The notes: generated by a model not told the origin, from the letters alone. A stretch of DNA of 64,000 bases from Erysipelotrichales bacterium (GCA_910576855.1 CAJTJP010000013.1:1-64000), one strand, 5' to 3'; positions 25,017 through 33,770 are shown, numbered from the stretch's first letter. Numbers and translations: made by a program.

Positions 25017-25285
25017 TAAAATCAGAGGAAAGCAAACGAAAATGCCTAAACTAATTATGACAAAGCACTTGATTCATATCGTTACAAAGTCTAATTACTA
25101 TGAGTTCATTATTTATCGTAGGAGCGAATCTCTATAGAAGTCAAAGCAACTCTTAAATGTGATTATTCAAATGGATTTATTTCAAGCAGCAGACCTAAAT
25201 ACAACCACACATTTATATTACATAAGATACATTATGCGAAGTAATATATAAAAATAGTTTTATAAGTTCTATCATAAATCAAATA
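25017..25285. other. intergenic stretch between trmK and the zinc peptidase
   Basis: A/T-rich DNA between convergent genes. I see no credible coding frame, tRNA, repeat or promoter. The only structure is the minus-strand hairpin that follows it. Confidence 0.6.
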
Positions 25286-25320
25286 AAATAAGCAGCAGCC
25301 TTTTCCTTCAGCCACTGCTT
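25286..25320 (-). terminator. probable terminator of the zinc peptidase gene
   Basis: On the minus strand AAGCAGTGGC pairs with GCTGCTGCTT (10 bp with G-U pairs), 11-base loop, followed by a weak ATTTTATTT tract 36 bp after the stop. Confidence 0.55.
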
Positions 25321-25355
25321 AAACAGCATCATTATTTAATTGATACTCTCACACA

Positions 25356-26036
25356 TTAATCATCTCTGCGCTGCGCAATTAAAACGATTCTGATAATCTG
25401 TACGATTGTAGACAATAACGCTGCTACATAAGTAAAGGCAGCGGCACGAAGCATTGAGCGACAATCACTCACTTCATCTTCCATCACATAACTCCCCTGC
25501 TGTAGCTGTACCAATGCACGTGAACTTGCATTCAACTCAAGCGGTAATGTAACAAGCTGAAACAGCGCAATAATAACCAGCATTCCGATTCCGATATAAA
25601 GTAAAAGCGGTGTAGCATACAGGAAAAACAAGCCGAGAAGCAATGTCAGCCAACCAAGCTTACTGGCAATCTGAGCTGCCGGCAATAAACGATTCCGTAC
25701 AGCGATAAAGCCATACTGCTCCTTATGCTGAATCGCATGTCCGACCTCATGAGCCGCTACGGCAAGTGAGGCAATAGAACAGTTATAATAGATATCCGGA
25801 GAAAGTCTCACCGCATGCTTTGTAGGATCATAATGATCCGATAAAATACCGCCCTGTGCTACCTCAACCGTGACATCCTGCAGTCCGTTCGCATCTAAGA
25901 TACTTCGTGCAGCTTCAGCACCGCTGATATGATTTTCATTTTCAATTCGCTTATAGCGCTGATAAGCACCTTGAACACGCATCTGTGCCCAACATACGAC
26001 CAAAGCCGCCAATAAATACAAATAAGTAGATTCCAC
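25356..26036 (-). CDS. YugP-type membrane zinc metallopeptidase
   Basis: This neutral zinc metallopeptidase has a zinc motif HEVGH (His96, Glu97, His100) in AAHEVGHAIQH. An N-terminal membrane helix (about 3-20), two long hydrophobic helices after the motif (about 120-165) and a final membrane helix (about 200-218) make it an integral membrane protease. The start is a GTG at 26036 with GAGGTG eight bases upstream, giving 227 aa, the usual length of YugP (about 225). The longer frame lacks a ribosome site. It is a lone gene, likely a membrane protein quality-control protease; its substrate is not known. Confidence 0.88.
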   Translation of the reverse strand: MESTYLYLLAALVVCWAQMRVQGAYQRYKRIENENHISGAEAARSILDANGLQDVTVEVAQGGILSDHYDPTKHAVRLSPDIYYNCSIASLAVAAHEVGHAIQHKEQYGFIAVRNRLLPAAQIASKLGWLTLLLGLFFLYATPLLLYIGIGMLVIIALFQLVTLPLELNASSRALVQLQQGSYVMEDEVSDCRSMLRAAAFTYVAALLSTIVQIIRIVLIAQRRDD

Positions 26037-26094
26037 TCTACAATCACCTCTTTCAGATATTGCCGTTATTATAACACAAATCAAATGAAAAACA

Positions 26095-26127
26095 ACAAAA
26101 AAAGACCGTATCAACATAGATACGACC
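26095..26127 (-). terminator. intrinsic terminator of hup
   Basis: Minus strand GGTCGTATC pairs with GATACGGTC (9 bp, two G-U), six-base loop, then a long U tract (plus A run 26095-26103). Confidence 0.85.
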
Positions 26128-26145
26128 CTCTTTTTTTTGCTCTGC

Positions 26146-26430
26146 TTATTTTACAGCTTCTTTTAAAGCTTTTGCTGCTTTGAAAGCAGGAACTTTAGAA
26201 GCAGGAATCTGAATTGTTTCTTTAGTAGCAGGGTTGATGCCTTGACGAGCTGCACGCTCTTTTACTTCAAATTTACCGAAGCCGCTGATATCAACCTTAT
26301 TACCCTTAGCTAATTCAGCTGTAACAGTCTCACAAACTGCTTCCACTGCAGCAGCAGCGTCTTTTTTAGTAACATTCAGTTTTTCTGCAACAATTTCAGA
26401 TAATGCTTTTTTATTTAAAATTTCACTCAT
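26146..26430 (-). CDS. hup: HU family DNA-binding protein
   Basis: HU is a small dimeric histone-like protein that bends DNA and organises the nucleoid. The 94-aa chain has the helical dimer body (1-45) and the beta-arm region with [28 protein letters not shown] (about 48-75), where the conserved proline intercalates into DNA. GGAGG precedes the ATG. It is monocistronic, with a strong sigma-A promoter whose -10 lies in a 17-bp palindrome and a terminator just downstream. Confidence 0.96.
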   Translation of the reverse strand: MSEILNKKALSEIVAEKLNVTKKDAAAAVEAVCETVTAELAKGNKVDISGFGKFEVKERAARQGINPATKETIQIPASKVPAFKAAKALKEAVK

Positions 26431-26447
26431 GGTTTATTACCTCCGAC

Positions 26448-26483
26448 ATGGTATATAATACCATTCATGACAGTATATTTCAA
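26448..26483 (-). promoter_or_regulatory. hup promoter with overlapping palindrome
   Basis: Minus strand TTGAAA (26483-26478), 17-bp spacer, TATTAT (26460-26455). A perfect 7-bp inverted repeat ATGGTAT/ATACCAT with a 3-bp centre (26448-26464) covers the -10, a possible operator. Confidence 0.75.
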
Positions 26484-26526
26484 TAGTTTTTGCGATTAAT
26501 AAGTGAAATTTTTTTTATTTTTTGTG

Positions 26527-28005
26527 TTACAGTACGATAGCGATGACATTTCCCTTTCCTTTATTTACCAATTTAGTCAGGATATCCTGTAAACGAACCC
26601 TTGCAGCCTCGGGAATCATAGAAAGCTTCGCATTCAGACCGTCACGAATCAGATCACTTAATTTACGGCCGAAGATGTCAGAATCCCAAATCGTTTCATT
26701 ATTGCTGCCATCTTCACGCAATAAATAATTGATCAGCTCCTCGCTTTGTTCTTTGCTGCCGATAATCGGTTCAAAGGAGCTTTCGACATCCACCTTGATC
26801 ATATGAATGCTCGGTGCAATCGCCTTCAGCTTTACCCCGTAACGACTGCCCTGCTTAATGATTTCCGGTTTGCTCAGCTCGATATCGGAAAGTGTGGCGC
26901 TCGCAAAGCCATAGCCTGTCTGCTTCACCATCTTTAATGCACCGGCAACCGCATCATATTCCTTTTTTGCCTGCGTGAAATCCTGCATCATTGAGATCAA
27001 CTGTGCCTTATCCTTAATTTCAACACCGATGATTTCCTTTAAGATTTCATTGAATAATCCCGCAGCGACCGTGATATCTACATTAACGATACCGCTTCCT
27101 GCATCAATCGTTGCGATATTGCTTGTCTCAATAAATTCATTTTGATCTAATGTATCGGTGATATTGGCTACCTCACGCAGCTTATCTACCGCTGACATGC
27201 TTTCCTGAATCGTTTCGTTAAAGCTTTTCTTCAGCCAGTGATCGTCATTTAAAACAGCGATCCACTGCGGCATATTGATATTGATCTGAGATACCGGGAA
27301 TTCATACAGTGCTTCTCTTAAAATATTATGCACATCGTTTTCACTCATCGAATTCACACTCATCGCCAATACAGGCACCTCATATTTTTCCTTCAGCTTT
27401 TCAACGACATTGCTGCAGGCCGCACTGTTGATATCGGCTGTATTTACGACAACGATAAACGGTTTGCCGATTTGCTTCAGCTCGTCTATGACCTCTGCTT
27501 CCGCTTCGATATAAGCTTCACGCGATAAATCGGTAATCGTTCCGTCTGTCGTTACGACGATACCGATAGTCGAATGATCTTGAATGACTTTCTGTGTCCC
27601 CATTTTCGCAGCATCGTTGAACGGCATTGCTTCCTCGCTCCAAGGTGTGCGAACCATGCGGATACCATCCTCATCCTTATAACCCTTTGCTTCCGGAATC
27701 ACATAGCCTACGCAATCCACTAAGCGTACATTCACGGTAAAGCCGTCATCAAATTCGATACATGCGGCATTATTGGGCACGAATTTAGGCTCTGTCGTCA
27801 TAATGGTTTTACCGACACCGGCCTGCGGCAGCTCATCGATCATGCGGGCTTTTTCATATTCATCATTCACATACGGAATGACTGCTTTTTCCATAAAGCC
27901 CTTGATAAAAGTAGATTTGCCGACACGCACAGGTCCTACAATTCCTAAGTAAATGTCACCGCCGCAGCGCTGTGCTATATTTTTCAAAATCTCAGGTGTA
28001 TTCAT
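26527..28005 (-). CDS. spoIVA: stage IV sporulation protein A (spore coat ATPase)
   Basis: SpoIVA polymerises around the forespore as the base layer of the coat, using ATP hydrolysis. The N-terminal P-loop GPVRVGKS (24-31) belongs to the TRAFAC/GTPase fold but binds ATP; a conserved MTTEPKFVPNNA region follows near residue 72, and the C-terminal polymer/anchor domain ends hydrophobically (NVIAIVL). I chose the ATG at 28005 with GGGAGG six bases upstream, giving 492 aa, exactly the Bacillus length. Two small genes lie directly upstream in the same direction, and a sigma-E-like promoter sits in the gap. Confidence 0.97.
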   Translation of the reverse strand: MNTPEILKNIAQRCGGDIYLGIVGPVRVGKSTFIKGFMEKAVIPYVNDEYEKARMIDELPQAGVGKTIMTTEPKFVPNNAACIEFDDGFTVNVRLVDCVGYVIPEAKGYKDEDGIRMVRTPWSEEAMPFNDAAKMGTQKVIQDHSTIGIVVTTDGTITDLSREAYIEAEAEVIDELKQIGKPFIVVVNTADINSAACSNVVEKLKEKYEVPVLAMSVNSMSENDVHNILREALYEFPVSQININMPQWIAVLNDDHWLKKSFNETIQESMSAVDKLREVANITDTLDQNEFIETSNIATIDAGSGIVNVDITVAAGLFNEILKEIIGVEIKDKAQLISMMQDFTQAKKEYDAVAGALKMVKQTGYGFASATLSDIELSKPEIIKQGSRYGVKLKAIAPSIHMIKVDVESSFEPIIGSKEQSEELINYLLREDGSNNETIWDSDIFGRKLSDLIRDGLNAKLSMIPEAARVRLQDILTKLVNKGKGNVIAIVL

Positions 28006-28030
28006 ATAAATCCTCCCTTTATTCACTCTT

Positions 28031-28059
28031 AATCTATGTGGGAGAATTTTTAATTATAC
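28031..28059 (-). promoter_or_regulatory. candidate sigma-E promoter of spoIVA
   Basis: Minus strand GTATAAT (28059-28053), 14-bp spacer, CATAGATT (28038-28031). The -10 matches the mother-cell sigma-E consensus CATACAHT at seven of eight positions; the -35 is partial. spoIVA is a known sigma-E gene. The -35 overlaps the last codons of the upstream 84-aa gene. Confidence 0.5.
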
Positions 28060-28304
28060 CTGTTTTGGTTGTTTTTATCCGCGGATTGAATTGTTTTTTG
28101 ATCTAACAGCTTCCATACGCGTGCCAACAGCTTTTTTTCATTAAAGCTGAATTCATATAAGATATCATATAAATCCTCAAAAAAATCATGTTCGATCGTT
28201 TCCTGTTTCATTTCACACATAATACAATCAAAATCATTTTCCCATGATGATAAAAGTCGATCTAAAAGCGCAAGCACCTGCTTTCGTTCCTCTCTGTTCA
28301 TCAT
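28050..28304 (-). CDS. hypothetical protein (84 aa) upstream of spoIVA
   Basis: No family recognised. It is a helical, charged protein with a cysteine-containing centre (DFDCIMCEMKQETIEHDFFEDLYDILYEFSFNE-like, residues 24-56) and no membrane segment. It starts in a 4-bp ATGA overlap with a 46-aa frame upstream and ends 44 bp before the spoIVA ATG. Translation is therefore likely coupled to the small frame, and both are probably co-transcribed with spoIVA. A sporulation-linked role is suggested only by position. Confidence 0.65.
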   Translation of the reverse strand: MMNREERKQVLALLDRLLSSWENDFDCIMCEMKQETIEHDFFEDLYDILYEFSFNEKKLLARVWKLLDQKTIQSADKNNQNRYN

Positions 28305-28441
28305 GCGTGATATGCTCCGATCATAAGCGAGTTATAAGGGCTGTTGACCATTTTCATAATAAGGTTATATACAAAGCCGCAGTGATCAACGGATGCTGAT
28401 GTAACTGATTTGCGTTTGTCTTTATGATAAAAAAAGCTCAT
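28301..28441 (-). CDS. 46-aa microprotein, first gene of the spoIVA cluster
   Basis: This short frame starts at ATG 28441 with GGAGG exactly six bases upstream (plus 28448-28452) and stops in a 4-bp ATGA overlap with the 84-aa gene. The strong ribosome site and coupling are the reasons to call it real. The peptide begins MSFFYHKDKRKSV, is basic at the N-terminus and mildly hydrophobic in the middle, with one cysteine. I recognise no family. It may be a genuine microprotein or a leader peptide that tunes translation of the 84-aa gene. Confidence 0.55.
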   Translation of the reverse strand: MSFFYHKDKRKSVTSASVDHCGFVYNLIMKMVNSPYNSLMIGAYHA

Positions 28442-28452
28442 ATCCTACCTCC

Positions 28453-28497
28453 GTAAATAATCACAGATTGCTTCTGTTACGAAAAATCGTTATTTAC
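28453..28497 (-). promoter_or_regulatory. three-way-junction RNA leader ahead of the 46-aa frame
   Basis: An outer stem GTAAATAA/TTATTTAC (plus 28453-28460 with 28490-28497) encloses two small perfect hairpins: ACAGA-ttgct-TCTGT (28463-28477) and CGA-aaaa-TCG (28480-28489). The junction abuts the GGAGG ribosome site (28448-28452). Function is inferred. Confidence 0.4.
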
Positions 28498-28544
28498 AGC
28501 CTTGGATAAGAGTTTTTTTCTTTAATCGTATGACGTTGTCGGTT

Positions 28545-28578
28545 GAATACAGCTTAATATTGCTTAATAGCTGTATTC
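28545..28578. repeat. 10-bp perfect inverted repeat after galE
   Basis: GAATACAGCT (28545-28554) and AGCTGTATTC (28569-28578) are separated by 14 bp, ending three bases from the galE stop. Neither strand has a T run after it, so it is either a weak galE terminator or an mRNA 3'-end stabiliser. Confidence 0.6.
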
Positions 28579-28580
28579 AG

Positions 28581-29582
28581 CTATTTCTTTGCGCTTTCTG
28601 AGAAACGGAAAGCGTCCCTGCACATTTGTCTTAAATCCTTTTCAGCACACCAATTCAGCTCCTTCTTCGCTTTTTCCGTATCGGCATAGCATTCGGGAAT
28701 ATCACCCGGACGACGAGCTTCGATCTTGTAAGGAACCTCAACATGATTGACTTCAACGAAGGTATTTACCATGTCAAGCACGCTGTAGCCCTTCCCTGTG
28801 CCCAGATTATATGCATCGAGAATATGGCTGTCACTGATTTTCTGCAGAGCGGCGATATGCCCCTTTGCCAAATCAACGACATGAATATAATCACGAACAC
28901 CCGTACCGTCTTCGGTCGGATAATCATCACCGAATACATGCAGATATGGCAGCTCTTGATTGGCAACCTTACAAATATAAGGCATCAGATTATTAGGAAT
29001 CCCGTTCGGGTCCTCACCGATCAAGCCGCTTTCATGAGCACCGATCGGATTGAAATAACGCAGGATCGCGATACTCCATGACGGATCCGCTTTATGTATA
29101 TCTTTTAAGATGAATTCCGCAAACAGCTTGGTTGAGCCGTAAGGATTTGTAGCCGACAGCTCAAAGTCCTCTGTGATAGGAACTGTCTTAGGTTCTCCGT
29201 ATACAGTCGCACTAGAAGAAAACACGAGGTTTTTACAATTGTGACGCTGCATCACTTCACATAGATTCAACAAGCAATTCAAATTGTTTTGATAATACAT
29301 CAACGGCTTTTCAACACTTTCGCCAACTGCCTTATACGCTGCGAAATCGATTGCCGCATGTATCTCATGCTCATTAAAGATACGCTCTAATAAATCAATA
29401 TCACGAGCATCTCCCTCATAAAAGCTAAAATACTTTCCTGTGATTTGTTCAATCTTATCCAAAACCTCTGCTTTAGAATTAACGAAATTATCAATAATGA
29501 CAACCTCATAGCCTGCCTGAAGCAGCTCTACAGCTGTATGAGATCCGATATAACCGCATCCGCCGGTAACTAATACCTTCAT
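28581..29582 (-). CDS. galE: UDP-glucose 4-epimerase
   Basis: GalE interconverts UDP-glucose and UDP-galactose with bound NAD+ (Leloir pathway; also supplies UDP-galactose for envelope sugars). It is a short-chain dehydrogenase-type epimerase of 333 aa, with the NAD loop GGCGYIG (7-13), catalytic YGSTK (Tyr148, Lys152), FSSSATVYG (about 121-129) and substrate loop NPIGAH. The ATG at 29582 has AGGAGG seven bases upstream. It stands alone with its own promoter, not in a gal operon, which favours an envelope or housekeeping role. Confidence 0.96.
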   Translation of the reverse strand: MKVLVTGGCGYIGSHTAVELLQAGYEVVIIDNFVNSKAEVLDKIEQITGKYFSFYEGDARDIDLLERIFNEHEIHAAIDFAAYKAVGESVEKPLMYYQNNLNCLLNLCEVMQRHNCKNLVFSSSATVYGEPKTVPITEDFELSATNPYGSTKLFAEFILKDIHKADPSWSIAILRYFNPIGAHESGLIGEDPNGIPNNLMPYICKVANQELPYLHVFGDDYPTEDGTGVRDYIHVVDLAKGHIAALQKISDSHILDAYNLGTGKGYSVLDMVNTFVEVNHVEVPYKIEARRPGDIPECYADTEKAKKELNWCAEKDLRQMCRDAFRFSESAKK

Positions 29583-29611
29583 GTTAAAGCCTCCTTTAGT
29601 CATCTTTGGTT

Positions 29612-29640
29612 ATTATAACATCATATCCTATAAGATACAA
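29612..29640 (-). promoter_or_regulatory. sigma-A promoter of galE
   Basis: Minus strand TTGTAT (29640-29635), 17-bp spacer, TATAAT (29617-29612). Confidence 0.65.
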
Positions 29641-29830
29641 CCGATCGGACAGCATCAAACTTAAAGCCTTCGGCAATTCCTTCTAATTCGTAAACAGAAT
29701 CACTCTTAGTATGGGCAGTTTTTTTTAATTTATAAGTGAGCCGTATCCATTAACAAGAAACACTGTGATATGTTTAAAAGTAATTATCAATCATCGTATC
29801 GCATGAATTAAAAGATTACGGCTTGTTTGC
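29641..29830. other. galE-purC divergent intergenic region
   Basis: Between the galE and purC promoters I see no gene, no purine or other riboswitch core, and no clear PurR box. A T8 tract (about 29722-29730) has no convincing stem before it. Confidence 0.5.
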
Positions 29831-29859
29831 TTAACATAAGCATGAAACTATGGTATAAT
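29831..29859 (+). promoter_or_regulatory. sigma-A promoter of purC-purB
   Basis: TTAACA (29831-29836), 17-bp spacer, TATAAT (29854-29859) with an extended TGG before the -10. Confidence 0.85.
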
Positions 29860-29916
29860 TTATCAGGTCATTAAATTCCTTACATACAGGATAAATATTC
29901 AAGGAGGACAACAGAA

Positions 29917-30621
29917 ATGGCAGTAAAAGAAATGATTTACGAAGGAAAAGCTAAGAAGGTATTCGCTACCGATCAAGCAGATGAGGTGCTTGTATCTTAT
30001 AAAGATGATGCGACAGCCTTTAACGGTGAGAAAAAAGGTACGATCGTTGGTAAAGGTGTTGTGAACAATCGCATGAGCAATCATTTGATGCAGATGCTGG
30101 AAGAAAAAGGAATACCTACTCATTATATAAAGGAATTAAGTGAACGAGATACGATTGTGAAAAAAGTAGAGATCGTTCCGTTGGAAGTGATTATTCGTAA
30201 TAAGGCATGCGGCAGCTTCTCAAAGCGTTACGGAGTAGCTGAAGGTACAGAGTTAAAGCAGCCTACGATTGAATTCTCATATAAGAATGATGATTTAGGC
30301 GATCCGCTGATCAATACCTATCATGCATTAGCGCTCGATTTGGCAACCGATGCGGAAATCGCTGAAATTGAGCGTTTGGCTTTTGCGGTAAATGATGCTT
30401 TAATTGCCTATTTTGAAACGATCGATATTGAATTAGTCGATTTTAAATTAGAGTTCGGTCGCTATCATGATACAATCGTATTAGCGGATGAGATTTCACC
30501 GGATACTTGTCGTTTATGGGATATTCATACACATGCGCGTTTGGATAAAGATCGCTTCCGCAGAGATATGGGCGATGTGGAAGAAGCGTATTTAGAGGTT
30601 TATAAGCGTTTAGGAATTTAA
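29917..30621 (+). CDS. purC: SAICAR synthetase
   Basis: PurC condenses CAIR with aspartate using ATP to form SAICAR (step 8 of IMP synthesis in bacteria). The 234-aa chain shows EGKAKKVF (about 8-15), DDATAFNGEKKGTI (about 30-43), IVPLEVIIRNKACGS (about 85-99) and the signature LVDFKLEFGR (about 173-182) followed by LADEISPDTCRLWD. AAGGAGG precedes the ATG. It is first of a purC-purB pair, joining the enzymes that add aspartate and then remove fumarate. Confidence 0.97.
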   Translation: MAVKEMIYEGKAKKVFATDQADEVLVSYKDDATAFNGEKKGTIVGKGVVNNRMSNHLMQMLEEKGIPTHYIKELSERDTIVKKVEIVPLEVIIRNKACGSFSKRYGVAEGTELKQPTIEFSYKNDDLGDPLINTYHALALDLATDAEIAEIERLAFAVNDALIAYFETIDIELVDFKLEFGRYHDTIVLADEISPDTCRLWDIHTHARLDKDRFRRDMGDVEEAYLEVYKRLGI

Positions 30622-30652
30622 TTCACTCAAAGTGACGGAAAGGAATCAGAAC

Positions 30653-32086
30653 ATGGCAAATGATCGTTATGAAAGTCCCTTGGCGAAGCGTTATGCAAGC
30701 AAGGAGATGCAGTATATATTCTCGGCAGATAAAAAGTTTAAGACTTGGCGTAAGCTATGGATTGCGCTTGCCGAAAGTGAAAAAGAATTAGGTCTTGATA
30801 TTACACAGGAACAGATTGATGAATTAAAAGCACATCAAGAGGATATTAATTATGAAACGGCACAGAAGCGTGAGGCTGAGGTACGTCATGACGTGATGAG
30901 TCATGTATATGCCTATGGCTGCCAATGTCCGAAAGCAAAAGGAATTATTCATTTAGGTGCTACCTCTTGTTATGTCGGCGATAATACCGATTTAATTGTG
31001 ATGCATGAGGCACTTGGCTTAGTTCGCCGCAAGCTGATCAATGTGATTGCACAGCTCAGTAAGTTTTCTTTGGAATATAAGGATTTACCTACTCTGGCTT
31101 TCACGCATTTTCAGCCGGCACAGCCTACAACTTTAGGAAAACGTGCAACCTTATGGATGAATGATTTAATGCTTGATTTAGAGGAATTGGATTTTCTGTT
31201 AGAACATAAAAAGCTGCTTGGATGTAAAGGTACAACCGGCACACAGGCAAGCTTTATGGAATTGTTTAATCAAGATAATGAAAAGGTAAAAGAATTGGAT
31301 CAGCGCATTGCCGCAAAAATGGGTTATGAGCATTGTTATCACGTAAGCGGACAAACCTATTCCCGTAAAGTAGACAGTCAGATTTTAAATGTCTTGGCAC
31401 AGCTTGCTCAAAGTGCGCATAAATTCTCAAATGATATTCGTCTGCTTCAGCATTTAAAGGAAGTGGAAGAACCGTTTGAAAAGCATCAGATCGGATCAAG
31501 CGCTATGGCGTATAAACGCAATCCGATGCGCAGTGAGCGTATCGCTTCCCTCGCCAATTATGTGATTGCGGATACCTTAAATCCGGCAATTACAGCAGCT
31601 ACACAGTGGTTTGAGCGTACCTTGGACGATTCTGCAAACAAGCGTATTGCGATTCCTGAAGCATTTTTAGCGATTGACGGTATCTTAGAGCTGTATTTGA
31701 ATATCAGTGAAAATCTTGTCGTATATCCGAATGTTATCAATGCGCATTTAATGAAAGAGCTGCCGTTTATGGCAACCGAAACAATTCTTATGGATTGTGT
31801 AAAACTCGGCGGAGATCGTCAGGAGCTGCATGAAGCGATTCGTGTACATAGTATGGAAGCTGCGAAGCTGGTAAAATCCGAAGGAAAAGGAAATGATCTG
31901 TTAGAGCGTATTGCGAATGATCCCCTATTCCCTATGGATAAAGAACAGCTTGCACAATTGATGAATCCAAAGGCATTTGTTGGACGCAGTGTTCAACAGG
32001 TTGAGGAATACAATGCCGATGTAATTCTACCGCTGTTGGAAAAAGAGCGTGAGGTATTAGGAATTCATGCAGATATCAAGGTTTAA
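30653..32086 (+). CDS. purB: adenylosuccinate lyase
   Basis: PurB removes fumarate from SAICAR and from adenylosuccinate. The signature loop SSAMAYKRNPMRSER (about 280-294) carries the catalytic serine; HLGATSCYVGDNTD (about 100) and FTHFQPAQPTTLGKR (about 160) line the active site. I chose the ATG at 30653, with AAAGGA eight bases upstream, over a GTG at 30632; this gives 477 aa, the longer bacterial/eukaryote-like type. A terminator follows, closing the purCB operon. Confidence 0.96.
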   Translation: MANDRYESPLAKRYASKEMQYIFSADKKFKTWRKLWIALAESEKELGLDITQEQIDELKAHQEDINYETAQKREAEVRHDVMSHVYAYGCQCPKAKGIIHLGATSCYVGDNTDLIVMHEALGLVRRKLINVIAQLSKFSLEYKDLPTLAFTHFQPAQPTTLGKRATLWMNDLMLDLEELDFLLEHKKLLGCKGTTGTQASFMELFNQDNEKVKELDQRIAAKMGYEHCYHVSGQTYSRKVDSQILNVLAQLAQSAHKFSNDIRLLQHLKEVEEPFEKHQIGSSAMAYKRNPMRSERIASLANYVIADTLNPAITAATQWFERTLDDSANKRIAIPEAFLAIDGILELYLNISENLVVYPNVINAHLMKELPFMATETILMDCVKLGGDRQELHEAIRVHSMEAAKLVKSEGKGNDLLERIANDPLFPMDKEQLAQLMNPKAFVGRSVQQVEEYNADVILPLLEKEREVLGIHADIKV

Positions 32087-32135
32087 AACGCCGTTTGATA
32101 TGAATGTGAATCAACAATAAGTTTATTGAATATGA

Positions 32136-32177
32136 AAAAGCGATAATGGGCGTATCAGCTCCTTTATCGCTTTTTTT
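32136..32177 (+). terminator. intrinsic terminator of purCB
   Basis: AAAAGCGATAA (32136-32146) pairs with TTATCGCTTTT (32164-32174), 17-base loop, continuing T run. Confidence 0.85.
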
Positions 32178-32298
32178 ATTCTTGATTACAACAGAAATAA
32201 TTGAGATTAAAGACACCTTCTTTATTCAAAGACTTGAGTCTTCGTATATCAATCAAGATTCCTCAATCGTTATTTTTAATGTTTACCTATGACGACTT

Positions 32299-33729
32299 TC
32301 ATTCACTTTTTTCAGCGGATTGCTTATCGTAGAAGGCTTGAATAATATCCCCGTAAGAAAACAGCTCCGTTACATAATGTCCGCTGAAGCAGGCGGTACA
32401 CAACGCATTACTGCGATAGGCCTTAGGCAGATCATCGATTTCCATAAAACGAAGTGAATCCGCTTTTAAATATTCACAGAGCTCTTCATCATTCATACGC
32501 GCGGAAATCAGCTCTTCAAAACTTGAGGTATCGACACCGTAAAAACAAGGATGTGTGATTGCCGGGGCGCCGATACGGATATGAACCTCTGTAGCACCTG
32601 CTTCCTTTAACAGTTGTACGATTCGACGTGAGGTCGTTCCTCTTACGATCGAATCATCAATAAGAATGATGCGCTTACCTCTCACTAGCGATTCAATCGC
32701 AGACAGCTTCATTCGTACGCCGCGCTCACGCTGCTTTTGTGTCGGCTGAATAAAGGTACGGCCTACATAGCGGTTTTTGATTAAGCCCAGTTCATACGGG
32801 ATGCCGCTTTCCTTCGCATAGCCGATGGCGGCAGAGGTTGAGGAATCAGGTACACCGATCACGATATCGGCACTTACTCCGCTTTCCTTATCCTTTTGTG
32901 CCATGACTCTGCCTGTAGCGACACGTGCCTCATGGACATTGATGCCGTCGATCACACTGTCAGGACGCGCAAAATAAATATATTCCATCGCACACATGTG
33001 AACGCCCTGCGGCTTTCGATAATATTCTTTGGTGATACCTTTTGAATGAAACCAAACGATTTCACCGCTATCAACATCGGTAATCTCTTTAGAGCTGCTC
33101 ATCACATCAAAGGCACAGCTTTCCGAGCTGATCAAATATCCGTCTTGATAAGAGGCATAGGCTAACGGTCTCAGGCCGTTATGATCGCGAATCGCAAAGA
33201 TTCCCTCCTCACACAGCACCAGACATGCGTATGCACCTTCTAAGCGCTGAAATGCCTGCTTAATGCGTTCTGAGAAGCTTCCCTTGCCCTGTTGAATCAG
33301 ATGCAGAATGATTTCACTGTCACTGCTTCCTTGAAAGATACTGCCCTTTTTCTCTAATTCAATGCGCAGCTCCTTCGCATTTACGATTTGGCCGTTATGT
33401 ACGACTGCGAATTTATGCTTTTCCAAATTCGCAAACAAAGGCTGAACATTTTCAATTTCATTCCCGCCTGCAGTCGAATAGCGAACATGTCCGATGGCAT
33501 ATTCACCCGGTAAGGCCTGTATTTGTTCATCGTGAAATACCTCGCTTACTAAGCCCTTTCCCTTATAGGTAGTTAAGCACTCGCCGTTCATTGTCGCAAT
33601 TCCGCAGCCCTCTTGACCTCGATGCTGAAGTGCATGCAGGCCATAGTAAGTCAAAGAAGCACTGTCCTCTACACGATAAACGCCGAAGACACCGCATTCT
33701 TCATGTAATTCTTCCAATACTTCGCTCAT
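32299..33729 (-). CDS. purF: amidophosphoribosyltransferase
   Basis: PurF transfers the amide of glutamine to PRPP, the committed step of purine synthesis. The 11-residue propeptide is followed by the nucleophile Cys12 (ECGVFGVY). The PRPP motif IILIDDSIVRGTTSRR lies near residue 345. Cysteines suited to the Bacillus-type 4Fe-4S cluster are present: one in MCAMEYIYFARPDS, one in HPCFYG and a CTAC pair near the C-terminus. Length 476 aa is normal. It is convergent with purB and has its own promoter, which overlaps the 3' end of pyrG. Confidence 0.97.
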   Translation of the reverse strand: MSEVLEELHEECGVFGVYRVEDSASLTYYGLHALQHRGQEGCGIATMNGECLTTYKGKGLVSEVFHDEQIQALPGEYAIGHVRYSTAGGNEIENVQPLFANLEKHKFAVVHNGQIVNAKELRIELEKKGSIFQGSSDSEIILHLIQQGKGSFSERIKQAFQRLEGAYACLVLCEEGIFAIRDHNGLRPLAYASYQDGYLISSESCAFDVMSSSKEITDVDSGEIVWFHSKGITKEYYRKPQGVHMCAMEYIYFARPDSVIDGINVHEARVATGRVMAQKDKESGVSADIVIGVPDSSTSAAIGYAKESGIPYELGLIKNRYVGRTFIQPTQKQRERGVRMKLSAIESLVRGKRIILIDDSIVRGTTSRRIVQLLKEAGATEVHIRIGAPAITHPCFYGVDTSSFEELISARMNDEELCEYLKADSLRFMEIDDLPKAYRSNALCTACFSGHYVTELFSYGDIIQAFYDKQSAEKSE

Positions 33730-33770
33730 ATTATCGATCCTTTTCCAATAGCATTGTTTTTTCGTTTGTT

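Noticed and set aside
28525-28532. Sigma-E -10-like CATACGAT upstream of the 46-aa frame (minus strand)
   Set aside because: Seven of eight positions match, but no acceptable -35 lies 13-15 bp upstream.
29641-29830. Purine riboswitch or PurR box before purC
   Set aside because: No conserved purine-aptamer loops and no CGAA-type PurR box pair could be found.
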